This document shows, in pieces, positions 47,601-59,000 of a stretch of DNA of 64,000 nt. A program made the translations under genes and the position numbers. Origin of the DNA: Psoroptes ovis (lineage: Eukaryota; Arthropoda; Arachnida; Sarcoptiformes; Psoroptidae); NCBI GenBank assembly GCA_002943765.1, contig PQWQ01000003.1:1178001-1242000 (forward strand). Direction: 5' to 3'. The notes under the pieces were generated by a model that saw nothing but the letters and a program-made list of their open reading frames with translations, did no database searches and was not told the DNA's origin. The first letter of the stretch is position 1. Every line of letters begins with the position of its first letter.

Positions 47601-48633
47601 TAACAATTGGACCACAACTCAGGAAATCATCAAAAAGATTATGATCTTCTCTTCTGCTTCTAGCCAATTTATGTTCTTTTTCCAATACTTCGACAATGGT
47701 ACTTAGATCAGTTTCACTAACACAACCCAATTTACTAACGATTTCATATGTCAATTTTTGATAGATGATTCTTTTGAATTGATACGTGTAAGCGGGATTA
47801 ATATTGACCTTCGTCATTAATTTTTCAGTTTTCTTTATGTCTTCCAATATTCGTTCCATACCCATTATATCGAAATTATTTGTCAACTTTGGAAGACTTC
47901 TTAACTGTTGAGCTATATGTAAAACGACTTCATACGGATCATAAAATTTTTCACGCAATATAGTTTTGACCTTATCGTAGTCGTCTTCATCGCCCATACT
48001 ATTTATAAGTTGTCGACTTGGTCCATCTAATTTTTCAGCAATTATATCGATTTTTCGTTGCGGGGGTAAACAGCTAAGGTCTAAAAGTGATGTTAGACTT
48101 TCGAAAAATTTCCGAAAATCTAAAAATTTCCCCGAAAATGGTTTAATTTTTTCAATTTCTTTTAGAATAAATTTTTCAGGCATCGTTTTTGGTTCAGCTT
48201 CGGTTGTCATTGTGATTGTTTCCTGTTGAACTTGTTGATTAGTTATATTTGACTTACTTGGTTCATTTTTAGCTTTAGTTGCGTCGTCTTGGATGGTCAT
48301 TTCAAATATATTTATTTTTTTGATGTCCTGCTTTGTTTTGTCGGCCACTTCGTATATTTTATCAAGTTTCTGATGATAATCTGTATTGATCAATTCATAT
48401 TTTTCGGAATCAAACGGAAGTCCATGTTCACGTCCATAATCTGCTGATGCTTTGAATTTGGCTCGATAGTCTGCGACTCTCTTCGCTAATTCCAATGTTT
48501 TCTTTACCAAATCGTAAGCATCAATCGTTTTTTCGTTAATTTGGTTAAATACTTCAGTTATCATTCGCCTAATAACTGGCTTCTCTTTCTCCAATTCCTG
48601 GAGATTCTTCGTCAAAACGTCGGAGGTACTCAT
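44569..48633 (-). CDS. gag-pol: Gag-PR-RT-RNaseH-integrase polyprotein, 3' end frameshifted (element 2)
   Basis: 1354 codons from an ATG 40 bases after the 5' LTR (A at -3). Gag core from about residue 163 (IKPFSGKFLDF) to 330; three zinc motifs at C358-C371, C390-C403 and C409-C420; retroviral protease DSGA at D565; reverse transcriptase with catalytic D798 and YIDD at 861-864; RNase H with D1010, E1050, D1077 and D1120; integrase zinc domain H1199/H1203/C1233/C1236; integrase core aspartates D1265 and D1323. After D1323 about seven residues remain homologous, then the frame slips and reads about 24 unrelated residues to a stop. The true continuation is in ORF2. Gag and Pol share one frame with no programmed shift between them. 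The Gag resembles that of element 1 and BEL/Pao-type Gags, while Pol is clearly Ty3/gypsy. Confidence 0.92.
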   Translation of the reverse strand: MSTSDVLTKNLQELEKEKPVIRRMITEVFNQINEKTIDAYDLVKKTLELAKRVADYRAKFKASADYGREHGLPFDSEKYELINTDYHQKLDKIYEVADKTKQDIKKINIFEMTIQDDATKAKNEPSKSNITNQQVQQETITMTTEAEPKTMPEKFILKEIEKIKPFSGKFLDFRKFFESLTSLLDLSCLPPQRKIDIIAEKLDGPSRQLINSMGDEDDYDKVKTILREKFYDPYEVVLHIAQQLRSLPKLTNNFDIMGMERILEDIKKTEKLMTKVNINPAYTYQFKRIIYQKLTYEIVSKLGCVSETDLSTIVEVLEKEHKLARSRREDHNLFDDFLSCGPIVKTSPQRQNTRSTYCYFCSSPTHTSVDCRARIPLKTKRNIIWEKNLCIRCLEKGHRMSNCGSERVCRICRGGHHEILCQTPQQDNPRWTNQSNVNKGNYRSITSPQRKMIEYPQRQSNTPRTKVKESYVCETMNTTSNDMRSQVQQNSDTNERKEMKNTKPDDYEVQTMEDELIGLSNLESNMLHMMMAKTETTDMAKRKDLEEPVVVKAQVNGFEQELMIDSGANISFITPMYVKKLLLKEKPSNENIITLGSNVHIKGICTTTVKIENIEHEVKFYVVPHEKDIIALGRDAMRSFGISIIPEDENKWKVKINIGQGKEKDVEDHDIGKLLKKYKDVFAKNKEDIGCIKNEMAQIHLSNEIPITCRPYPCTAMDQEIIDKEIDRLLKMDVIEPSNSPFCFPIVLVDKKDEGKKTRLCVDYRKLNDVTIVEHYPMPKISDIDERLINSTYFTTLDISQGYYHVMIDPDDRGKTGFVTKYDQYQWKRLPFGLKNAPMIFQRIIWSLIKRNNLHMYCHNYIDDIIIFSRTKKEHLTHLDNVMNVLLKENIKLKLSKCIFGMKSIIFLGHKISEHGIAPCRSNIEAIVKAEPPKNLKDLRGFLGKINYYHKFIPNRAEKTYYLTELLKKNQKWEWTENQQKEFENLKNLLIKEPILKLFNPKFEIKIYTDASLKGIGAVLKQIHPNEQEYPVAYFSKKLLPYQQRYSASELECLAILEAVEYWHYWLVGQNFTIVTDHKPLESLKKIKKPKTRLFNWALRLSSYQFNIVYRKGVDNQEADYLSRHPIHDLEEMAKAPMIMFTNLWEDTDKIMAIQKNYNPKQLNKCYEKNGIIYRKKKNFEQIFIPKEEAENELRRTHHEFGHIGSVHLYEHYSRRYYTPDIMKIIKKVVQNCEVCNITKKNSYRFGFMGQIGPAKLPFEIIHIDTIGGFQSFGSNKRFLHLAIDAFTRFIWIICSKTQTAKDMINLVKKIQSVTKPKLIIADQYPAIKRNRIQNVLKEEQHRYYVYPEGSSFQ
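44646..44650 (-). other. frame break at an A5 run within integrase
   Basis: The Gag-Pol frame and the ORF2 frame switch at a short A-run on the element strand. Upstream of it the homologous integrase sequence is in one frame and downstream in the +1 frame. A one-base insertion or deletion in the homopolymer, or a base-calling error, explains this best. Programmed shifts in these elements normally lie between gag and pol, not inside integrase. Confidence 0.75.
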
Positions 48634-48672
48634 CTTATTAATATTTTGTAATGTTCAATCTTGCTGGCTTAT

Positions 48673-49104
48673 AAGATATACGTGGTGGGAAACGCAATTT
48701 TGGTTGAATTTAACTTTCTTTTTTCACGAAAATAAACTTATGACACAACAACAAGTTTTTTTTTTTTTTTGTAAAAATTTTATTTATTGATAAAAAAATG
48801 ATAATGACAACATTTGATGAAAATAACGACTGACTGAATAATAATTGACAAAATTGACAATTTTGATTAAAATGACGGAAAATATATACATTATGAGAAA
48901 GGAATGTGATAGAAAGGTAATTAAATCGAGGATGTTTTGACTACTTTAAATCATAATGATGTGCATGTTTAGCCAATGTGATTAGATTGGAATTTTTGCC
49001 AAATATGGTAATCAGCTAAACATTATCATCATTAAGCTAACGATTTAAAAATTAATGATGTTAAATAACATCTCTTTAGATCAATAACTACCATTTCTAT
49101 TACA
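48673..49104 (-). repeat. 5' LTR of element 2 (element orientation)
   Basis: Matches 41991-42421 apart from one extra T in the T-tract. On the element strand it is followed by about 40 bases of leader, beginning near aagccagcaagattg, before the Gag start. No TGG-type primer binding site is obvious there. Confidence 0.9.
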
Positions 49105-51459
49105 TATATAAGACTAATGATGTAGAAAGTAAATCAAAAAATGAGAAAAAAAATTCCAAGAATAATAATTTGATTCGACTTTTAATTTGAAGCGCTTTTG
49201 AATGTTTTCGGAGATTCTAGATTTTGATTTTTTTAGATGAAAATGATTTGGAAATGATTTTTCCTCTTCCTCCGCTCTCTCTCCGCTCCTTGGTCCAAAC
49301 CAAAAATGAATGGTTTGGTTGAAATGTTTCAAATAATAATGAAAATGAAAATGAAAATGAAAAAAAAATCCAATCGCTCTTAATGATCCTTGGCCAAAAA
49401 AAAAGAGAAAAAACATCGAATATGGATGAGAATTTCATAATTTTTCTCTCTTCTTCAGTTTCGGCCCGAACCTAAAAAAAAATTTTTCATTAAGTTTTTC
49501 ATTTAATAAGAATCGAGAATTATGAAATGAATTCAGAATTTCAGAATTTAGATATTTGATTATTATTATTATTATTATTATTATTTTTCATTTCATTTAT
49601 AATAATGATAATAAATTTTATATCAAAGAATTATTATGAATGGAAAAAAAATGAAAATAAAAATCGCCACCGTTCATTAATACGGAAAATAATACCGATA
49701 AATGAAAGAAAATAAAATATTCCTTGAGCATTATAAATAAATGCCGAAAATAAAAAATAAAAAAAAATTGAAAAATGAAAAAAATACTTGGGAAAATTAT
49801 ATTTCCAAAAAAAATATAATTAATGATTTTGGTTATTTTTTTTTTTCAATTCATTTCGTTTCATTTCATTATAATCATTATTTTCATTATTATATAATTA
49901 TTATTATTATATTTTTTTTCGGCATTTTTCTCCTTCCATTTATTTATTTATTTATATTTACCAAAATTGAAATTTTTACCGTAATATTTAATGAATCACA
50001 GACATTTAATTCATTTATTTGATTCATGTTCGAATGAATTGAATTAAAAGCAGGAGAAAAAAATTTCAAGAATAATTCCCTCTGCTTTTGTTCAAGATTA
50101 ATTCATTTGAATTCACATCGAAATTCCTTCGTAAAAAACTATTTGATCAATGTAACCGAAAACCTTTTGCCCTGAATGACCTTTGTTTATTTTGAGATTC
50201 TTCTCGGAATTTTTCTTTGAACCTTAAAATGAAATATTTCAAATTCAAATGAATGCTTGGAGTCATCAATTTTTCTCCTTTTTTTCTACGACTCATTGAT
50301 TTGTATTTGATTATCAAGAATGAAACAAAAATAAAAATATAAAATCAAATATCATTGATATATCTAAATTGATTGATTGGTTGATAGTTGTGTTTCAATT
50401 GATCAATGAATGAATGAACGAGTGAATGAATAGAAAATTGAACTTCATTTTTCACTGATTCAAGTTGTTCATTATCTAAATTTTTTGAAAATAAAAAATA
50501 AAAATCGAAATTTGATAAAATAAATAAAATATACAAAATGAAATGATACGATACGATGAACTAATACACAGACATACACACACCAACACACCGCTATTGA
50601 TAAATCAATTGGTAAATGAATGAATTGAATGAATTCATTGAATTCAATGAACAAAATCAATGATTGAATGAATGAATGAATTGATTTGAATTGAATTGAA
50701 AAGTAAAAGAATCAAAGAGTTTTTATTTTTTCAAAATTTTTCATTGAATAAAATGTTTGCGATACTCGGTGCTCATTTGTTGGTGCTGCATGTGACAATT
50801 ATTTCATTTCGCATTTTTGCGGGAGACAAACGGAAATTTTTTTCCTTCTTATTTCGCAATCTTTTCTGTCTCCGTCTTTAAATTAATTAAATTTTGATTT
50901 GTCAGTCGCACATTATTCACACATTGAATTCAAAATCAATTTTGATCCTGTTTGAAATCAATGAATATTTTTTGGTTGCATTCTAATTCTTATATTATTT
51001 GAATATAAGAAAAATTCTTCACAGGGTTTCTTTTGCGATTCTTTCTTTTTTATGTGATTCATTTGGTACACAATTTTTCTGGCATTTTTTTGCTTTGATT
51101 TCTCAGCCAAAAAAAAAAAAAATTATTATTATCCGGGATAATTTTTCATGAACTCTCTCTCACATACAAATATCAAAATTCAATTAGGTTTACCCAAAAA
51201 AAAGATAACCGAAAATAAAGAAAAAAAATTCAAAGAAAATGAATCGAGGAATTTTTGCTTTCATTATTGATTCTCACAAACAAACAAAGAATATATAAAA
51301 CACCAGCAGGATTTCAATTTAGATTCAATTCAAATACTGAGGCATAGAAAATAGAAATAACAGTAAATAACAGTATATTTCAAAATTAAATTGAAAATTC
51401 TGAATTCAAAAAATGAAAAAAATAAAAATTCCTAAATTGGAATAAAATGAAAATAAATC
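49105..51459. other. AT-rich non-coding stretch
   Basis: No supportable gene. It holds (ATT)n near 49560-49585 and many short T/A runs. The open frames are low-complexity. Confidence 0.6.
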
Positions 51460-51480
51460 AAAAAAAAAAAAAAAAAAAAA
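51460..51480. repeat. A21 homopolymer
   Basis: Twenty-one A residues about 90 bp upstream of the non-LTR retrotransposon fragment. Its position on the 5' side of the fragment argues against it being that fragment's tail. Confidence 0.9.
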
Positions 51481-51569
51481 TGTGAATCGCTCTCCCATTC
51501 AATCAATCAATCAGTCTATTTGTTTGTTTGTTTACTCGATATTTTTTATCAAAAAAATATTATTATTAT

Positions 51570-52025
51570 CAGTTCTCAATCCGCAACGCATTGGTTTGGA
51601 TCATTGAAAATGGTATTGTCGATGCTCAAATTATAACTGATTCTATGTCAGCGATTTGGGCTTTGCATAATATCTATACACTTAATGAATTAGTGCAGGA
51701 CATTTTTCGTATCGTGTGTAACCATCGTGGCCATATTTGTCTGAAATGGACAAGGTCGCACTGTGGCAACTTTGGTAATGATCTAGCTGATAAGTTTGCC
51801 AGGGTTGCTGCAGTCGACCTTTCGGATGTTTTTTACACCCGAGTGCCCATGATGACACTATGCCAAGCGTCGAAGTTGGACATACTGAATCTTTGGAATC
51901 AGAGATGGACGGAGACTGCTGATGGCCACACGACGAAATTGTTCTTTCCAACAGTTGGATCGCGAATCAATACCAACTTTAGTCCCGATAGGGATTTGAC
52001 AAGACTGCTGACAGGGCACGGCTGA
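51570..52025 (+). pseudogene. non-LTR retrotransposon RNase H fragment
   Basis: About 150 codons match the RNase H region of I/R1/Jockey-type LINEs: IITDSMSAIWAL holds the third catalytic aspartate, and RSHCGNFGNDLADKFA the last one with its histidine. A downstream LLTGHG segment is typical of the linker before the terminal zinc motif. The first catalytic aspartate and everything upstream (endonuclease, reverse transcriptase) are missing, and a TGA follows GHG at 52023-52025, so this is a broken internal fragment. It is noticeably richer in G+C than its surroundings. A natural start is absent; homology begins around FSIRNALVW. Confidence 0.85.
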
Positions 52026-52089
52026 TGTGACCATACTATTGCCACCCTTGTGATCACGGAACAAGGGTTGTCTTGCTTGTTCATCATCA

Positions 52090-54983
52090 TCATCATCATC
52101 AATACGTTTGAACGTTTGATCACCGTTGGTGGCTGCCGTTTGTTTGTTTGTTTGCTATTATTTCGTTGTTTATTTTCATTTTTCAATAGAAATTCAATTG
52201 ATCTATAAAAAAAATCAAAAATCAAATACTAAAACTAACTAATAATAAAAGTTTGGAAAAAAAAATGTTTTTTTTTCGATTTTTCGGTCCAAAATAAAAA
52301 TAATAATAATGATGATGATGATATGTTATCAGCCACCATCATTCATTCATTTCCAAGTACAACAATCATCATTTGATAAAATGGAAAACTATGATAATGT
52401 CAATAATAATAATGAAGCTAATTCAGAGGAATGAAGCTGCAGATACTTTTTGAATGATATACAATTGTGCTGCGATGAATTTCTATGATACCTATCGCGA
52501 CGTTGGATACGATAAATTATGCGATGAAATGCGAAAGATATCAAGAAAGTAAACAAATTTATAAAAACGTTGAAGAAAGGGAAAAATTTATTTTAAAATG
52601 AAGTTCTCCGTAACCTTTTCGAAAAACAACATATGTGTCTTTTTGGTCACAGAGAATGGTGTATTTATATGTTTGTGTTTTATGTGTGTACGTGAGTGTT
52701 GGTGTGTGTCAAATGTGTGTTCTGTGTTGTGTTATCGATATGTGTGTGTGTGATAAGAAGCAAAAATAAATGTTATCATATCTTATCAAAATCCATAAAA
52801 AAATAAGAAAAGATTATCAAATTTTTTTATCAAAGTAATACAACGAAATTCTGGGGATATTCTTCTTTTACGTTTCATGTCATACAATGTTGTTGTTGTT
52901 GATGTACCGTTTGTTGAATTCTCATTTGTAGTAGTTATACACTACACCGGGTACCTAAAATAGCGAAATTCTTCAATGAAACCGTACCGATTGATCAATG
53001 GTGGCCATAATATTTTCGTTTTACTTTGAAAATTGTTTTGAAAATTTGAAACAATTTTTTTTTCTCGGAATTCAAACAGTGCACATTTGATTGAAATGAT
53101 TGAATGAGAGAAGAAAAAAAAATGAAAACTTTTACTTTTTTAATGAGGAAAAAAAATTATTATTTTTTGAAATCATTTCATTTCAACAAATCAATTTTGT
53201 TCATTAAATTCTCTGTTGATTTTTAGAGATATTTTTGATATTTTCATCATTCGAACATCATTTCAAATGATTTTTTGAAATGGATTTTTCCCATTAATTG
53301 AATGGTAAATTTACTTTTCGATTTTGATGGAAAAAAATTCCATCAACATCAAGATTGTCTAATGATGATGAAGAGCCAAATTGTGCCGAATTGAAAATGT
53401 TTTTTTGGGCCAAAAATTTTTGCAATTGATTATATCAGTGATTTCAATTCATTTTTTCAATATTTTAAAAATTTGAAATCATTAATTTTTTCTACTTTGA
53501 TAAAATTTAAAAGTTTTTGAACCATTTTTACTTTTTTTTCAAATTCCGCGTTTTTTGGATTAAATTAATAATTAAATGATCAAATAAAGAATGATGAAAA
53601 ATAGACAAGTTGAACTATTCATTTCATTTAAACCATCATTGATTTACCTTGGCTTACATCCATTTTTCTAAAAACTTGATAAATGTTCAAATTCTTTACG
53701 ATGCTGTTGCTGATAGATAGTTGAATTGATAGATTGACTAGAAAAATATCTTGGAAAGAAATTATAATTTCAAAAAAATTGAATCGAAATTGGATTGAAA
53801 AGTTTCATTTTTTTTTCAAAATTTTTGAGAGAATTTCAATTAAAAATAAAACTAAAATCACATTCGTTTGAAAATAAAGTTTTCCCAAGTTTTCTTCGGA
53901 AAATTTTAAAATTTTTTCATTTCATAATCGATTAAATGAATGAATAAGATTCAAGTTTTTCTCAGTAGTATTTCCAAAATGTATTCTTTTCTCAAAACTT
54001 TAAAGTTTACTTCTTATTTTCACCGATACAAAATTTCATTTTGTGACCACTCATGTTTCAATGTTTTGTAGAAAAAAATAAAATTGAAAGTAAATAATTT
54101 TCAATTAAATCCAATGTATTCAATATTTTTTCAATTTAAAGCTTACGTTTTGTATACTTTTAAAAATGAAAATTTCAATCAAAATTTCATTTCATTTCTG
54201 AAATTGAAATTCATTTCAAATTCATATCCATGTTTGTCCATCAAATAATACCTACTACTCTATTGTCATATGTAATTTAAAATTTGAAAAATAAAAATTC
54301 AATTTGAAATTTTTTTTTTTTTGCCAAATCAATTGAAACAATTTTGAAAATTATATCTTACATTGTTTTACGATCGATTTCGATCCTGAAAAAATAAACC
54401 ATTTGCCCACTATTAGCCGGGTACAAGAATAATAGATAAAAATCATCGAAACATCTTGAAAAATGTTGAAAATTTCGATCCTTATTTCCATCTCTCTCTC
54501 TCTCTTTTGTTCTCTCGGGAAGCAAGAATGAAATTCTCTTGAAAGTATTACAGATATAATAACAACCAAAAAATACTTGAAACAATACAAAATACACCAA
54601 AAACATTTCAATTTCGATCTTGAATTTTTCCGGCAAACGTAATATAAAATGTGAAATCGAAAAATCGAAACGAAACACACAGATGAAATGATCGAAATAT
54701 TTGCAAAATTACCGATTTTTTTTGCGGGGAAAATTTTGTAATTTCATTTGTATAAAAATTTGTACCATTGTCGATATTTGTTATTATATGTTGTTGTGTG
54801 GATGTGGATGTTTAAGAAATAAATAAATACATACAAGTATCATTTATTATTATTTCGTTATTATTAGATGAAATTTTTTTGTTTCATTCATTTCTTTCTC
54901 TGGTTTCAAGATAGCAATCGGTAAAATCAAACAGATTCTTCCGCTCAGATTTCTATTCTCCAACCAGTAACCGAAAATTTGTT
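52090..54983. other. AT-rich non-coding stretch
   Basis: (ATC)n at about 52081-52100, GT-rich stretches at 52670-52755 and several ATG repeats. A short coding-like patch at 52450-52548 (+) reads 32 codons including MNFYDTYRDVGYDKLCDEM, but no splice context could be assigned. Nothing else is supportable. Confidence 0.5.
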
Positions 54984-56050
54984 TCAAATTGCATCATACA
55001 TATTTACGAATACTTTCACGCTCATTTGTATCCTTATTTTCATGTCGATGGAATCGAAATAATCGAAAAGTTCATTAGTCTTTGACAGAATATGGTTTTT
55101 TATTCTTCTTGTTATCCTACAAGATTTCTTTCCATTTTTCTTCGGCTTCCATTCAATAGCACTGATTCTCTGATCATCATCGTCGTCATCATCAGGCAAT
55201 TGTAACCAAAAATGCAAAGAAACAAATGAAAAGATTTGAAATTGAAATGAAAATATTCAATCAATCGATCGAAATCCATATAAATACGTTAATAAATATA
55301 GAAATAAATAAAATAAGCGAATAAAAAAAAGAAAACAACTTGAATTTATACGAATTTCTAAAATTAAAAAAATGGCAATCATTTAAAATAATAATAATAT
55401 CAAATAATAACATCGACCAAAGAACAAAGCAAAGCAAAAAACATTGATTTCATTGATTTTTCATTGATTTCAACAATGAATGAATTGCCATTGATTCTTT
55501 CAATCGAATAGAATGCATCGAAATGTGAATTTCAAGGATTGAATTGAACACATTAAATGCCGGTTGATCCACTATTTCGTTTGCTTGTTCTTTTGTTTCA
55601 TCGGTTTTTACGCTGTTTTATAAATGATGATTGTTCGCAAACGAAGCCATCAAATCAATTCAGATCAATAAATAACTAATTTGTTTTTTCTTTATTTTTT
55701 TCGGTTGAATCCTTTGGATGCGGTCGTTTCACCGCATCCATTTTTCGTAGAATCATTGATGATGCTCATTATGATGCTAATGAAAGTCTATTTTTTCGAT
55801 TATTCAAATTCTTTAGCTCTTAGAGAGCCTAATTACATCACTCGATACCAATTATTGAATCACAATTCGACCATTGACGTAAATACAATGTTTTGAAACT
55901 TGAAATTATCGTCAGATCCACGTAATTCTATCATTTCCTTAAGAAATGAACGATTTATTTTGACCCTAAAATTCATAATTTAATATTTTCATTTGAACTT
56001 CTTCCTGTGCACACGATCTCTACGTAAATATATTCCTGCATTCTGTGGAC
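54984..56050 (-). CDS. predicted partial gene, three 3' exons, unknown protein
   Basis: The model is complement(join(54984..55169, 55887..55937, 56024..56050)), all phase 0, 87 codons plus TGA. The last exon follows a long AG-free pyrimidine-rich tract ending gatgatcag and encodes 61 residues starting RISAIEWKPKKNGKKSCRI, charged and helix-prone. The middle exon (EMIELRGSDDNFKFQNI) lies between ttcttaag and ATT|GTATTT. The first visible exon (VHRMQEYIY) follows a strong pyrimidine tract and ends TAC|GTAGAG. The introns are 86 and 717 bp. The 5' end is missing and there is no ATG start in this set. Weak points: alternative frames around 55990-56078 (-) and 55690-55896 (+) also look coding, so the exon choice may be wrong. 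No family is recognised. Confidence 0.28.
55716..55739. repeat. GC-rich perfect 9-bp hairpin
   Basis: ggatgcggt (55716-55724) and accgcatcc (55731-55739) are exact reverse complements around cgtttc. It lies within the presumed 717-bp intron of the preceding model. The G+C content of the stem contrasts with the surroundings. Confidence 0.85.
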
Positions 56051-59000
56051 CTCCATGGACATAATATATTTCAAGCATTAATAAATTTCATACGGAAAGC
56101 ACAAAGGAGAAAAAAATACTTGAATCTAAATTGAATCGTTGAAAATTCTTGTTACAACAACAATAATAATAAAAAAAAGCACAATATGAAATAATGGAAA
56201 TGAAAAATGTTTCATTTCTTGTTATTCTTATTGTTGTTGTTTATGCTTTCCTATTCATTCATTCATAGAATTCATTCATTTATTTTCATTGTGTTCGCAG
56301 ATATACGTGCTTAATTGACAAAATTTGATCTCTTTTTTTTTGTTTATTATTTTCATTCATTTTCATTTCATATATTTCTCAATTTTCTATGGACCATTTC
56401 ATAAATGGTTATTATTGCCATTTTCAAGTCAATCCATCTCAAGAAAATCGTAATAATGATAATACTTTCTAATGTGACAAACGTGTTTTCATTCATTCAT
56501 TGATATTTTGTTGTTGTTTTCAACGTTGCTGCTTCAAGTATAGCTTCGTGTTTGCAGCTCATTCTTGTTCTAGTTGATGGTACCATTCATAGATTCATTG
56601 ATTCATTTTTTCCATTGTATTCAATCATCAAAGTAAAATCATTTTCTTCATTTTTTCGATTCGGTTAAAAGTTTTCATTATTTTTTTCCTTTCCAAAAAG
56701 GGATTTCGGATCCTTTTTTACTGAAAGGAATTCCTTCAATAAATTGAAACTTTTTTCCTTTATTTAATTTCATTTTTCCTATGCTTTTGCTGGTGGTGTT
56801 GCTGTAACGTTTTCAACGTGAAACGTTTTTCAAAGTCAATTTTTTTTCATTTTCTCTATATTTTCATGGCTTATGTATTTGTCCGTGTTCATGATCACTA
56901 ACCATTTACTTTTTAAAAAATATTAATTCAAAAAAATATGGTCCTTTTTCATTCTTTGTTTGATTTAAAGTAATATGAAAATCCTTCCGAGAAAATTTTT
57001 CCCGTTTTTTTTCTCGTGAAAATTGACCATAATTAAATGAAATGAAATAATATCACATAAATCTTGTGTGTAGTTTTATACCATCTCAACAGCCAATGAT
57101 CAATGATGTTTTCTCGGGTATTTTTTTTTGTTTTTAGTTTGTTTATCTTTTGGTTTTTCAATTTTATTTCATTATTTCAATTATATACAAAATAAAAAAT
57201 ATATTTCATCAAATAAAATCCGATATATCCAAGTTTAATTAAGTTATTATTATTATTTTCATTATTATTATTATTTGATCAAAATCAATGAAGATGTGTC
57301 TGTGTTTGTTTGTATTCAATTTTATCAAATTAAATTTGATAACTTTGATTTTGGTTTGAATCATTTTTTATTTTGTTTCTTTTTATTTCGAAAACTCGAA
57401 AATTCAAATTCAATCAATGAGTAAGAGAAAAAAAACAAAATCAAATTCTAATGAAATTCATTCAAAGTTAAGAAAATAAATTGATAAATATACAAACGAA
57501 TAAATAAAATAAATAAATAAATCTTCAAATGTTCGTAGTGATGAAATATTTATACATTTTTTTATTAGCTATTTGATAATTTGTCATTGATAAACAATGC
57601 ACACAAATCAAATGAAAAAAAAAGATGCATTGATATAAATCCTCATACACAAACACACGTCAATGATACAATATGATAAAACACAGCGTGATTTATTATG
57701 GTTTATGCAATTTTCATTTATAACTATTATTATTATTATTATTCGTATCATTTTTCGTATTTTTTTCGAGTATAAAAAATTAAGAAAAGACGTGTTTGAA
57801 TGATATTTAGATGGATATATTACTATGATTATTATTATTTCTTCTTTTTTTTTTGACAATTGAATTTCATTTGAAGAGATCCATCTTCTTTCAATTGACT
57901 TAATTTGACAAAATTCTTAATTTCATCAGCATATTTACCATATAATAACATTAACCAGAAATATTTAGATTTCTAAAATCAAATCCAATTAATTATCAGT
58001 GATTTCTTTCTTAATTTCCCTCATTTTTCATTTGATTTCATATGAATTTTCTGAAATATCAAGATCATTTCACATCGTCTCAATCAATTGATGAATTCAT
58101 TTATAAATTTGAATTTCGTGCTTGAATCAATGTTTGTTGGATAAATTTGTTTTTTCTATTTCGATGAAATTTTTGATTTCCAGTGCAATACATTTAAATT
58201 ATATAATCAAATAGATTAAATTTTGGATTTTTTTCCTCTTGATTTTTATGGAGAAAATATCATAGATTGATATTTAAACAGAATTAAAGCAAATTTCCCC
58301 CCGCCAAAAAAATCAATTCAAATTCACAATTTTTGAATCGCATCAAATTGTAACTATTTATTTCAAAGTCTTTGAATTTTTTAAAAATCTTCGAAATTCA
58401 AAATTGAAAATTCATCAAATCATTCAATCATTTGTGTGGCCAACCAATAACAAACCACATTACGAACAAACGAAAAACCAAACAAACAAACAACAAATTG
58501 AATTGACAGTTTTTTATTTTTGCCTCGAAATTTCTGCCAGAAATCATTTTTTTTTCACCAGAAACATTTTTGAATGTTTGAATGCTGCCTGTTCAATGTG
58601 TGTGTTTGAATATGTTTGAAAATTTTGAAAATTCAAAAAAAAAAAATTTCGCAAAAAAATTTTTGATTTCTGTCAAAAAAAAATATGAAAAAAATTTCAA
58701 TTTTATTTCTCGTTTCAATCAAAAACGAAAATCAAAAAATGAACCAAAAACCAGAAAATCGATATTCAATGTTGTGGTTGTTGGTAGTGCTGGTTGATGT
58801 TCGTTGTTTTTGGTGTTGCTGCTGGTGGTGGTGGTGGTGGTGATTTATTTGCGATGCATACGAAAGGGGATAGATAGACCAATGTGGATGTATTTGAATT
58901 TTATTTTTTTGTTTTGCATTTTTCAAATCGCAAAATTTCAAAAAAAAAAATCTGTGAAAATCTGTTATTTTTCTCTTCAATCTTCGATCTGCATCTTCAT

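Larger units (their letters stand above)
41991..49104 (-). mobile_element. Ty3/gypsy retroelement with env (element 2)
   Basis: Direct repeats of about 431/432 bp (41991-42421 and 48673-49104) flank Gag, protease, reverse transcriptase, RNase H, integrase and an envelope-like protein, all on the minus strand. Pol order and the YIDD polymerase motif place it in Ty3/gypsy. The env has a signal peptide, a furin-type site followed by a fusion-peptide-like segment, and a C-terminal membrane anchor, the layout of errantivirus/baculovirus-F-type envelopes. The LTRs differ only in the length of one T-tract (14 versus 15), so the copy is young. It sits in a TA repeat: tatat follows the element at 49105-49109 and also precedes it, so edges are uncertain by about 3 bp. 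One frame change within integrase breaks pol. Confidence 0.93.
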
